Assembly: GCA_047632595.1 (NCBI GenBank)
Contig: JBLIDK010000005.1
Coordinates: 1 to 64,000, forward strand
DNA: 64,000 nucleotides
Source of the DNA: JBLIDK01 sp047632595
GTDB lineage: Bacteria > Bacteroidota > Bacteroidia > Sphingobacteriales > Sphingobacteriaceae
Reading direction: 5' to 3'
Shown here piece by piece: positions 28,201 through 34,586 of this stretch. The translations under genes were made by a program, and so were the position numbers. How positions within the stretch are numbered: position 1 is the stretch's first letter; each line of letters opens with the position of its first letter. Below the pieces are notes generated by a model. That model had not been told where the DNA came from. It searched no databases and was given only the letters and a program-made list of their open reading frames with translations.

Positions 28201-29476
28201 AACAGTTAAACCTCAACCAGAAATTACTGATTTGAGTGGAGACGAAATTATCTGCGCTGATAATGAAAGTCAAATTACTGCACAAGGAACTGCAGGTTCA
28301 CAGATTGATTGGTTTGATGTAGCAACCAATGGTTCTTCAATTTTCACAGGACCAACCTTTAGTACACCACCACTTTCTGGAAACTCAATATATTTTGTTG
28401 AACCTATATTAAATGGTTGTTTAGGTGATCGTTTGTCGTTTGAAGTAGAAGTGATAAATAACCCTACCGCACCAGAAATTACTGGCGGTAATGCATATTG
28501 CTTTGGTGAAAATGTTACATTAGAGGTTGTAAATCCTTCACAATCATTAACGTATGAATGGTTTACGGATTCTGAAAACGGAATTAAAGTGCATGAAGGA
28601 TTTTCATTAAATTTAGATTTAATGAATGACACTTCTTATTTTGTTGGAACTTCTTTAAATGGTAGTTGTAATAGTGCTTCTAGAACTAGAGTAGATTTGA
28701 TTGCCATTCCGAATCCGACAATAGAACTCGCACAAGATTCGATATTTGTATGTGAAGGGGAGGATATTATTTTAAATCTTGTAGATTATTCAACACTTGA
28801 TTCTATCAAATGGTATAATTACAGTTTTCAATCGGGTTCTATAAGCACAAGTGATACCTTGCAGTTTACAGATATTTCTAGCGGTGGCACCTACCATGTA
28901 GTTGCTTATAGCAATGGATGTGTATCTAATTTTGATTCTGTAACTATAAGTATAATAGAAGTTATATCAGATTTTGAAGCAAATGAAACTCAAATAGTAT
29001 TGGGAGATACCATTAGGTTTACCAATTTATCAACGGTTGATGCAAATTATTTATGGGACTTTGGTGATGGTGAATTATCGCAAGATTTTGAACCAGAGCA
29101 TATCTATGCGTTTTTAGGAACTTATTCAGTTTCTTTAAATGTTACTATAGATGGCTGTAATATTGCTGAAACCAAAATTGATTACATCGTTGTTGATATG
29201 GACATTTCTGTTGAGCTTAAATCAGACTTAGATTTAAGTATCTCAATGTATCCAAATCCAGCTACAGACAATATTACTATTGAGGTTTCAAATCCCGATT
29301 TAGTAAGTGCATTATCAATTACTGATGTAACAGGTAAATTGGTGAAAACAATTGACGAAATTCAATTGAGAAATACTTCAATATTGATTAGTGATTTAAG
29401 CCCTGGTGTATATATGTTAGGTATTGAGTTAATTGATGGAACGGTTGCAAACGAGCAGCTTATAATAACTAAATAA
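22283..29476 (+). CDS. Giant multi-domain secreted protein: BNR/Asp-box propeller, PKD and tandem Ig-like repeats, T9SS sorting domain
   Basis: A 2397-residue exported protein. A signal peptide (residues 1-18) is followed by a VPS10/sialidase-like beta-propeller (about 100-790) with Asp-box repeats such as SSDQGSTWTQL, STDGGASFTNV and TSDGGVNWTAK. PKD domains appear near 815-885 (WNFGDPASV) and near 1110-1160, then a tandem array of about 80-residue repeats (about 1252-1976) with the pattern ICxGxSxxIG...YxWxP...TTTYTL, partly interrupted by another Ig-like segment. A last PKD (YLWDFGDGELS) precedes a T9SS C-terminal domain (MYPNPATDNITIEV to QLIITK). Likely a surface adhesin or extracellular matrix protein; no catalytic residues of sialidases are evident. 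It is followed immediately by yqeY (1-base overlap). Confidence 0.8.
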   Translation: MRKILFTLLISFSFLFIGDKVQLNHGVLTLKMRYAEMVTNHPYNQRPGYSKSDLKAIPKADRPDLAMERDFLMTMDPLLGYPPRERLNSIIKSLFKSDDEQDQSQGFGAAQAGATWVERGPASVGGRTRGLMWDPNDVSGKKVWAGATSGGLWYNNDITSSASQWVNVSDMWANLGVSVITHDPVNDDNYYVGTGESWTRRGGNGSHLVGFGIWKSSDQGSTWTQLSAASNLAYVNDIVVKNESGNGVIYAASERTTGFSVPHGVTGIMRSTDGGASFTNVHNLEAVNDLEIAADGRIWAGTKNGKVLYSDNGVTWTQSTSGLGNRVELGVAPSDANYVYAIFESANAVGGIRFSSNKGGAWVAKTEPADADDGIPNDDFSRGQAWYDLILTVDPNDKNKIYVGGIDFFRSFNNGDSWEQITKWSNNNNLAALSVPLVHADQHQMIFKPGSSSEAVFGNDGGVFYTSNLTASQTSLSIAQRNNAYNVTQFYCVAQGPNNGQNLYLGGAQDNGTSQLTSPGFSEASAVGGGDGAFCHIDQINSDIRIISSQSGNYQYTRNGSSYSSLTSGGDFIDESDYDDVAGIMYSDGNGGTSSSLKRTINIKSGTVSSSNISPTGYSGSASHFKVSPFVNTTLMVGTAQGDLFRITGANGGSPAATNIASGSMAGHLSCVEFGATANEMVAVYANFGVNNIWYTSDGGVNWTAKDGNLPDMPVRWALFNPDNNKQVLIATELGTWFCDDITVSSPVWTPANNGLANVRIDMLQIRSSDKQVLAGTHGRGFFTNDAAFDFDAEAFFTADVTEGCASLTVTFTNNSLGSNNNYKWNFGDPASVGNNTSTLENPTHTYTESGFYTVQLIATDAIDPGITDTLTELDFIEIYVTKRLPYSLDFEVTQFPYDEFTITQDLTAQDELWQRASVSAFGVGTGSAVLPNIEFNFSNIANGNSIILPAIDLASAISPQLSFDVAYEQFYSRPFTDSLTVLISSDCGETFQSSTYKKGLNNLFTNNGNPSNVGNYSCGGCGTFTPYIPTNSQWRRESVDLSSAVANGGTGLIIAIERAGPRFSNHLYIDNIFVDDIGVPEAGVLVDNDTICVNQSVTYSDVSRGRVETYSWNFGAGASPATATGPGPHTVTYTTAGKKTVNQTVTGPYGSENKNFVDIIEVFPLPSTSAISGPSAVCEDVKGTQFSVNSAANSSFQWSVTGNASIVSGNGSNIIAVDFIDQNTQITVVQTNTLTGCVGLPINKSIQVNPLPEANAGNDATICDGESLSIGMSPIGGVSYSWTPTTNVQSPNTATTSVSPKVTTTYTLKATVNSSGCFKTDQVTITANPVPEAFTIANSVNCSDDSLAIGKSPDVVGNTYSWSPTFDMDDPTSSNPKVSPNSNTTYTLTETITATGCTNSNAVTLQINPEPSAITGGSIKYICLGDSFKLGAPAKPGNTYVWTPTTGLSNPNISDPQAKPIVSTDYTLTETVLSTGCDLSRTITINVEQPPNAITGADKTQCSNDTTQIGAAPIGGNTYFWSPSAGLDNVSLANPMAFPQFTTTYTLLETSAKGCTKTNEVIITVNPAPAAFTGGDRILCNTDTITIGGAAIAGNTYSWTYNPDLPAPFNTTFTTSTVEVSPILETVYTLIEKTTGTNCQTEKSITVTPTTAGVAVDVSAEASPSNTVCFGETINFEAISSTSGDNPTYQWQKNGSNIGGETDRFFSSSTLVSGNKIRVIMTSDLICADGNTNPATSGEITVTVNPNPAPLINVSKVNPLCPGDSVILTASEGVSWQWSNGKFTESIKIGQSGVFSVSVENASGCEGSSPTYEVEYTPAPVPNPGANQAICIGESVDIGAPSVTDISYSWTSDLSGFTSTDAMPNVSPSITTKYYLNIVDDITGCTAIDSVLIEVTPIPIPVAGTDQSICIGESADIGETGISGFNYLWKSNPVGFNSTIGDPTVSSSVTTVYEVIIANNSSGCKDSAEITITVKPQPEITDLSGDEIICADNESQITAQGTAGSQIDWFDVATNGSSIFTGPTFSTPPLSGNSIYFVEPILNGCLGDRLSFEVEVINNPTAPEITGGNAYCFGENVTLEVVNPSQSLTYEWFTDSENGIKVHEGFSLNLDLMNDTSYFVGTSLNGSCNSASRTRVDLIAIPNPTIELAQDSIFVCEGEDIILNLVDYSTLDSIKWYNYSFQSGSISTSDTLQFTDISSGGTYHVVAYSNGCVSNFDSVTISIIEVISDFEANETQIVLGDTIRFTNLSTVDANYLWDFGDGELSQDFEPEHIYAFLGTYSVSLNVTIDGCNIAETKIDYIVVDMDISVELKSDLDLSISMYPNPATDNITIEVSNPDLVSALSITDVTGKLVKTIDEIQLRNTSILISDLSPGVYMLGIELIDGTVANEQLIITK
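26040..28210 (+). repeat. In-frame tandem repeat array (units of roughly 240 bp) within the giant protein gene
   Basis: Units beginning with a Cys-containing motif (ATICDGESLSIG, VNCSDDSLAIG, KYICLGDSFKLG, KTQCSNDTTQIG, RILCNTDTITIG, QAICIGESVDIG, QSICIGESADIG) recur at about 235-240 bp, with a break of about 500 bp near 27230-27740. The units are diverged at DNA level, so this is an old protein-domain array rather than a recent tandem duplication; the last two units are the most alike. Confidence 0.75.
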
Positions 29477-29925
29477 TGAACATATTTTCAGAAATTGATG
29501 GTTTAATTAAAAAGGCCATGCAAGAGAAATGTCAAGGTGATTTACGCGCTTTACGTTCAATAAAATCAGCCCTATTAATTGAGAAAACTAATGCTGGCTG
29601 GGACGAAAGCAAAGCAGATGATGTCGGCATGAAAGTGCTTCAAAAACAAGCCAAACAACGTAAAGATTCATTAGAGATTTTTGAAAAACAAAACCGTCCT
29701 GATCTTGCAGATAAAGAAAAAGAAGAATTAGAATTAATTGAGTCTTTGCTTCCAGCTTCATTAAGTGAAGAACAGGTAACCAAAATTGTTGATGAAATAA
29801 TAGCCCAAGTAGGTGCAAACTCAATGAAAGACATGGGTAAGGTTATGGGAATGGCAAGTGCTAAATTAGCGGGCCAAGCCGATGGTAAAGTAATTGCTAC
29901 AGTGGTTAAATCACGATTATCTTAA
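29476..29925 (+). CDS. yqeY: GatB/YqeY domain protein
   Basis: A 149-residue cytoplasmic protein matching the YqeY family (related to the C-terminal tRNA-binding region of GatB): DGLIKKAMQEKCQGDLRALRSIKSALL at the N-terminus, LQKQAKQRKDSLEIFEKQNR, and the C-terminal MKDMGKVMGMASAKLAGQADGK. The precise role is unknown, although a link to tRNA-dependent amidation has been proposed for the family. Its ATG overlaps the last base of the preceding stop codon. Confidence 0.9.
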   Translation: MNIFSEIDGLIKKAMQEKCQGDLRALRSIKSALLIEKTNAGWDESKADDVGMKVLQKQAKQRKDSLEIFEKQNRPDLADKEKEELELIESLLPASLSEEQVTKIVDEIIAQVGANSMKDMGKVMGMASAKLAGQADGKVIATVVKSRLS

Positions 29926-29928
29926 GGT

Positions 29929-30480
29929 TTGCATTGGTTCGACATACTAGCATTAGTGTTCCTTGCCCTTGCAATGTACAAAGGCTATAAAAACGGCTTT
30001 ATAAAGGAAATTATTGGTACAATTGCTGTAATTGCAGGTTTAATAGGAAGCTTTGCACTTGCTTATAAATTGACAACCTATCTTAATGAAAATACTGATT
30101 GGCAAAGCAATTTTATCCCAATAATATCCTATTTTTTAGTGTTTATTGGAATTGTTTTAGCTGTTGTTATTATCGGAAAGCTCTTAAACTATTTAATTAA
30201 CATTACACTTTTGGGAATTTTTAACAGAGTGGCTGGGATAGCCGTTTCTGTTCTAAAATTCGCCTTTTTACTCAGTGTTTTAGTTTGGTTAGTAAAGGCA
30301 ACTTCTTTTGTAAACGTTGAGAATTTAACCAATTCTAATACATTTAAATATGTTTCTCCAGTTGCACCTTGGGTATTTGATTTTTTTGGCAGACATTTTG
30401 ATAATCTTAATGGACTGTGGGAGTCAATAAAAAGTCAGTTAGGTGAACCTGATTTAGAACCTCCAGATATTATTATATAA
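29929..30480 (+). CDS. CvpA family membrane protein
   Basis: A 183-residue inner-membrane protein with four hydrophobic segments (for example WFDILALVFLALAMYKGYKNGF, IGTIAVIAGLIGSFALAY, IISYFLVFIGIVLAVVIIG). The N-terminal DILALVFLALAMYKGYKNGFIKE is the CvpA/colicin V production signature. The role is not well defined; family members affect envelope homeostasis and biofilm traits. The best start is TTG at 29929, 3 bp after the yqeY stop, because it leads straight into the conserved N-terminus. Confidence 0.85.
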   Translation: MHWFDILALVFLALAMYKGYKNGFIKEIIGTIAVIAGLIGSFALAYKLTTYLNENTDWQSNFIPIISYFLVFIGIVLAVVIIGKLLNYLINITLLGIFNRVAGIAVSVLKFAFLLSVLVWLVKATSFVNVENLTNSNTFKYVSPVAPWVFDFFGRHFDNLNGLWESIKSQLGEPDLEPPDIII

Positions 30481-30562
30481 TTCTTTGGAAATCTAAAATT
30501 TAACGGGGTCATTATTAATTTATATTTGTATTATTTCACTAGTACGAATTATTTATTCTAAA

Positions 30563-30595
30563 TTGATGGCTATATGAAGTATTCGTGTAATTTTG
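30563..30595 (+). promoter_or_regulatory. Promoter of the hydrolase-CBS-nadK unit
   Basis: TTG at 30563-30565, a 22-bp spacer, and TAATTTTG at 30588-30595 match the Bacteroidota -33/-7 layout; the coding start is 23 bp further on. A second box, TATATTTG at 30521-30528, has no suitable partner. Confidence 0.5.
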
Positions 30596-30618
30596 ACACA
30601 CCTTCAACCAAATAATAA

Positions 30619-31380
30619 ATGGAATTAAAAGTAATAGAAGAAAAAGGTTTTCAGTATGTAGAACAAGGAGAGGGTGAAGTATTATTATTACTTCATGGTC
30701 TTTTTGGGGCTTTAAGTAATTGGCAAGATGTTTTCGATAAGTTTTCACCCAACTATCGAGTAATAATTCCATTAATGCCGGTTTATGAAATGCCTCTACT
30801 TAAAACAAGTGTTAGTCACCTGGCTAAATACGTTCATAAATTTGTAAAGTTTATAGGAATAAAAGAGTTCACTTTATTGGGAAATTCTCTTGGAGGACAC
30901 GTTGCTTTGGTTTTCGTTTTAGAACATCCAGAAATGGTAAGCGCCCTAATGTTAACAGGTAGTTCAGGTTTATATGAAAACTCAATGGGTGGAAGTTTCC
31001 CTAAACGAGAAGACTATAATTTTATTAAAGAAAAGGTTGAATACACTTTTTATGCTCCCGAAACTGCAACTAAAGAGCTTGTAGACGAGGTGTTTGAAAT
31101 TGTAAACAATAGAAATAAGGTTATTCGAATTTTAGCTATGGCTAAATCAGCAATGCGTCATAATCTACGAAAAGAAATACCAGACATTAAAATCCCCGTA
31201 TGTTTAATTTGGGGACAACAAGATACTATTACACCACCAGAAGTGGCGCTTGAGTTTGATTCATTGTTGCCAAAATCTGAATTGCACTGGATTGATAAAT
31301 GTGGACACGCTGCAATGATGGAACAACCCCAGGCGTTTAACCTCATACTAGGTAACTTCTTAGAAAAACAAAAGAAATGA
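30619..31380 (+). CDS. Alpha/beta hydrolase
   Basis: A 253-residue alpha/beta hydrolase. The oxyanion region is LLLHGLFGALSNWQDV, the nucleophile Ser is in GNSLGGHVAL, the acid is in WGQQDTITPP, and the catalytic His is in IDKCGHAAMMEQP. There is no signal peptide. The substrate is unknown. In Flavobacteriales this gene commonly precedes the CBS protein and nadK, as here. It overlaps the CBS gene start by 4 bases (ATGA). Confidence 0.88.
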   Translation: MELKVIEEKGFQYVEQGEGEVLLLLHGLFGALSNWQDVFDKFSPNYRVIIPLMPVYEMPLLKTSVSHLAKYVHKFVKFIGIKEFTLLGNSLGGHVALVFVLEHPEMVSALMLTGSSGLYENSMGGSFPKREDYNFIKEKVEYTFYAPETATKELVDEVFEIVNNRNKVIRILAMAKSAMRHNLRKEIPDIKIPVCLIWGQQDTITPPEVALEFDSLLPKSELHWIDKCGHAAMMEQPQAFNLILGNFLEKQKK

Positions 31381-32039
31381 TTGCAAGTGAATTAATAACA
31401 GATGGAATTCCACCACTAAAAACATCAGACACTGCCGAAAGAGCTTTGGCATGGATGGGTGAGTTTCGTGTTAATCATTTACCAATTGTAAACAATAGAG
31501 AGTTTTTAGGATTAATTTCTGAAGAAGATATTATTGACCTAAATGCTCCAACAGAAGTAATTGGTGCTCACTCGTTAAGTTTAATAAAGCCTTATGTTCT
31601 TGAAGATGCTCATATTTATGAGGTGATAAACCTTATAAATGAGCAAAAACTTACAATAGTTCCAGTATTAAATCATACCAAAACCTATTTAGGACTTATT
31701 TCTTTGCAAGATTTGCTTGAAAATTTTGCTATGATGACTTCAGTAGAAGGAGCTGGCGGAATTTTAGTATTAGAATTGGGTGTAAGAGATTACTCCTTAG
31801 CGGAGATTGCAAGAATAATAGAAGGAGATGGTGCTAGAATTTTAAGTACTTATATAACATCCCATCAAGACTCAACTAAACTCGAATTAACTTTAAAAAT
31901 TGATAAAGATGATTTAACATACATCATCAATTCATTAGTTAGATTTAAGTATAAAATTAAAGGTTCGTACCATATTAATAAATTTTTGGACGATACCGTT
32001 GACAGATATGAGTCGTTGATGAAATATCTTAACATTTAG
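31377..32039 (+). CDS. CBS domain protein with C-terminal ACT-like region
   Basis: A 220-residue protein with two CBS motifs (about residues 8-60, ending FLGLISEEDIID, and 70-122, ending YLGLISLQDLLE), which usually form an adenosine-nucleotide-binding pair. The last 80 residues (GGILVLELGVRDYSLAEIARI and following) resemble an ACT-type fold. Inference: a small regulatory sensor. The gene is translationally coupled to the hydrolase and followed by nadK after 15 bp; its partner is unknown. Confidence 0.8.
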   Translation: MIASELITDGIPPLKTSDTAERALAWMGEFRVNHLPIVNNREFLGLISEEDIIDLNAPTEVIGAHSLSLIKPYVLEDAHIYEVINLINEQKLTIVPVLNHTKTYLGLISLQDLLENFAMMTSVEGAGGILVLELGVRDYSLAEIARIIEGDGARILSTYITSHQDSTKLELTLKIDKDDLTYIINSLVRFKYKIKGSYHINKFLDDTVDRYESLMKYLNI

Positions 32040-32054
32040 ACCAAAAAATTGTCT

Positions 32055-32963
32055 ATGAAGATTGCCCTTTATGGTCGTATTTACAAAAACTCAAGCCTAA
32101 CTTACGTCCAAGAACTACTTGATGCATTAGAGCAGGTCCAGGCAGAAATTATAATTTTTAAGGACTACCACAATTACTTAAGTGGAAAGGTGAAAATCAG
32201 ATCAAAAGTTGAAGTATTTTCTTCAAGCAATGAGTTGATTGGAGTTGATTACCTCTGCAGTATAGGTGGTGATGGCACTCTGCTTGATTCTGTTAGACTA
32301 GTACAAGATAAAGGTATTCCTATAATTGGCATCAACATGGGGCGTTTAGGCTTTTTGGCTGGTATCAATAAAGGCAACATAAAAAGTGCTATAAATAGTC
32401 TTATTCAAGGTCATTATGTAATTGATCAAAGAACAATGTTGCAATTAGAGGTAGAGTCTCCATTATTTGAAGATTTTCACTGTGCTTTGAATGAAACAAC
32501 AATTCATCAAAGTATTTCATCATCAATGATAAGGGTTCATACTTATTTGAATGGGGAATTTTTAAATTCTTATTGGGCAGATGGCTTAATAGTGGCTACT
32601 CCAACAGGTTCAACAGGCTATTCATTAAGTTGTGGTGGACCTATTATTTTTCCAAGATCCGGAAACTTTGTGATTACCCCAATTTCTCCTCATAATTTAA
32701 ATGTAAGACCGGTAATTATTTCAGATGAAAGTGTTGTCACTTTTGAAGTTGAAAGTAGAGCACCGCATTTTAATCTATCCTTAGATTCTAGAACCGTAAC
32801 TTTACCATTAAACACGCAAATAGCAGTTAAAAAAGCTCCTTTTTCGTTAAACTTAATTCGATTAAGCAATGAAAACTTTTTAAGTACGTTAAGAGAGAAG
32901 CTTATGTGGGGCTTGGATAGCAGAAATTCAGGAGTTTCGGATGATGATAAAACCCAACATTAA
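32055..32963 (+). CDS. nadK: NAD kinase
   Basis: NAD kinase of about 302 residues, making NADP from NAD and ATP. The GGDGTLL motif is in CSIGGDGTLLDSVRL, followed by GINMGRLGFLA, the NE motif in CALNETTIH, and the glycine-rich DGLIVATPTGSTGYSLSCGGPI. I chose ATG 32055 (MKIALYGRIYKN) over the TTG two codons upstream. It lies in the conserved flavobacterial order CBS-nadK-porG-uppS-bamA. Confidence 0.93.
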   Translation: MKIALYGRIYKNSSLTYVQELLDALEQVQAEIIIFKDYHNYLSGKVKIRSKVEVFSSSNELIGVDYLCSIGGDGTLLDSVRLVQDKGIPIIGINMGRLGFLAGINKGNIKSAINSLIQGHYVIDQRTMLQLEVESPLFEDFHCALNETTIHQSISSSMIRVHTYLNGEFLNSYWADGLIVATPTGSTGYSLSCGGPIIFPRSGNFVITPISPHNLNVRPVIISDESVVTFEVESRAPHFNLSLDSRTVTLPLNTQIAVKKAPFSLNLIRLSNENFLSTLREKLMWGLDSRNSGVSDDDKTQH

Positions 32964-33022
32964 GCGAATTAAAGAGCTATAATCAAGGCTAATTGTTAAC
33001 TTCGCAGCCAATTTAATACGTA

Positions 33023-33829
33023 TTGAAACCACTAATCACTCTTCTTCTAATTATTGTTAACCTTTCGGTGGTTCAAGCTCAAAAAAATGAGTTCGGATTA
33101 GAAGGAGGAGCAGCAGGTTATTTGGGTGATATTAATAAAAACGAATTGTTCTCATTTTCAGGGAGTTCCTTTAGGTTTTTCTATCGATACAATAAAAATA
33201 ATAGAATTTCTTACAGCTTAGGTTATTCAACTGGTACAATAAGGGCAAGCGATTCAAAATACGGCACCAGTGAAAATCAAATTGAAAGAAATTTAGATTT
33301 CACTTCTCAAATAAATGAAATTTCTGGATTAATGGAAATTAATTATTTCCCATATGTTAGCGGAAACATGTCGAAAAAATTCACTCCTTATTTATTTTAT
33401 GGAATAACATTATTTCAATTTTCATCTACTACAGAGCTTGATGGTGTGGAGTATAAATTACGTTCGGTTGGTACAGAGGGACAGGGCCTAGCAGGGGGTG
33501 AAAAAGCGTACGCGCCATTTGGCATTGCCATACCTTTTGGTTTAGGCACAAGATTGAGACTAGGCAAACAATACAACTTAAATACTTCATTTGGTTACAG
33601 ATTTACATCATCAGATTATATTGATGACATTGGAGGTGATTATCCTGATTTAAATCAGCTACAAGAAGAAAAAGGCGAATTTGCTGGAACATTATCAGAT
33701 AGAAGCACTGATGGATTCGATAAATCCTTCACTCAAAGAGGCGATGATACTAATCTAGATAAGTACTTTTTCCTAACTATTGGAATCTCATACACTATAA
33801 ATCCTTACCGCTGCCCACAGTTTTTTTAG
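33023..33829 (+). CDS. porG: PorG-like outer-membrane protein (DUF6089 type, T9SS component)
   Basis: A 268-residue protein with a signal peptide (residues 1-19, ending VQAQ) and a beta-barrel-like body (NEFGLEGGAAGYLGDINKN, FRFFYRYNKNNRISYSLGYS, GTRLRLGKQYNLNTSFGYRFTSSDYIDDIGG) ending FLTIGISYTINPYRCPQFF. The position between nadK and uppS-bamA-ompH-ompH matches that of porG, an outer-membrane component of the type IX secretion core, in Bacteroidota. The start is TTG at 33023, chosen because it begins the signal peptide. The call depends on synteny and general sequence character. Confidence 0.75.
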   Translation: MKPLITLLLIIVNLSVVQAQKNEFGLEGGAAGYLGDINKNELFSFSGSSFRFFYRYNKNNRISYSLGYSTGTIRASDSKYGTSENQIERNLDFTSQINEISGLMEINYFPYVSGNMSKKFTPYLFYGITLFQFSSTTELDGVEYKLRSVGTEGQGLAGGEKAYAPFGIAIPFGLGTRLRLGKQYNLNTSFGYRFTSSDYIDDIGGDYPDLNQLQEEKGEFAGTLSDRSTDGFDKSFTQRGDDTNLDKYFFLTIGISYTINPYRCPQFF

Positions 33830-33830
33830 A

Positions 33831-34586
33831 ATGAGTCTTAAGGATAATATACAAAAGAATAATTTACCCAAACACGTTGCCATCATTATGGATGGGAATG
33901 GGAGATGGGCTAAACAAAAAGGTCAGAAGAGAGTTTTTGGACACAAAAACGGAGTAAAAGCGGTTCGTGATGCTGTTGAAGCCTGCGCGGAGCTGGGAAT
34001 TAACTTTTTAACCTTGTATGCATTTAGTACCGAAAATTGGAACAGACCAAAATTTGAAATTAATGCCTTGATGACTTTACTAGTTTCTACAATTAATAAA
34101 GAAACTAAAACTTTAATGGAGAATAACATCATTTTAAAAACCATTGGAGATACCCAGTCATTGCCTAAATATTGCCAAAAAGAATTAGCTGAAGCAATGG
34201 CTAAAACGAAAGATAACACAGGCACAACATTAGTTTTAGCACTAAGTTATAGTTCACGTTGGGAAATTCTTGGCGCTACTCAACGAATTGCAAAAGATGT
34301 TAAAGAAGGATTAATAAAAGAGGATGAGATTTCTGAAGAGTTGTTTTCATCGTACTTAAACTCCTATTCAATACCAGATCCAGAATTACTTATACGAACA
34401 TCAGGAGAGCATCGTTTAAGTAATTTCCTGTTATGGCAAAGTGCTTATACTGAATTGTATTTTACTGAGTGTCTATGGCCCGATTTTGCCAAGGAAAATT
34501 TGTATGAAGCAATAGTTGACTATCAACAACGAGAACGTCGATTTGGAAAGATTAGTGAACAAATGCTTAAAAACGAAAATAATTAA
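33831..34586 (+). CDS. uppS: Isoprenyl transferase (undecaprenyl diphosphate synthase)
   Basis: A 251-residue cis-prenyltransferase. The catalytic Asp is in AIIMDGNGRWAKQKGQKR, followed by GHKNGVKAVRD, LTLYAFSTENWNRP and the C-terminal LLIRTSGEHRLSNFLLWQSAYTELYF. It extends farnesyl diphosphate with isopentenyl units to make the lipid carrier for peptidoglycan and surface polysaccharides. It starts 1 bp after the porG stop and its stop overlaps bamA (TAATG). Confidence 0.95.
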   Translation: MSLKDNIQKNNLPKHVAIIMDGNGRWAKQKGQKRVFGHKNGVKAVRDAVEACAELGINFLTLYAFSTENWNRPKFEINALMTLLVSTINKETKTLMENNIILKTIGDTQSLPKYCQKELAEAMAKTKDNTGTTLVLALSYSSRWEILGATQRIAKDVKEGLIKEDEISEELFSSYLNSYSIPDPELLIRTSGEHRLSNFLLWQSAYTELYFTECLWPDFAKENLYEAIVDYQQRERRFGKISEQMLKNENN

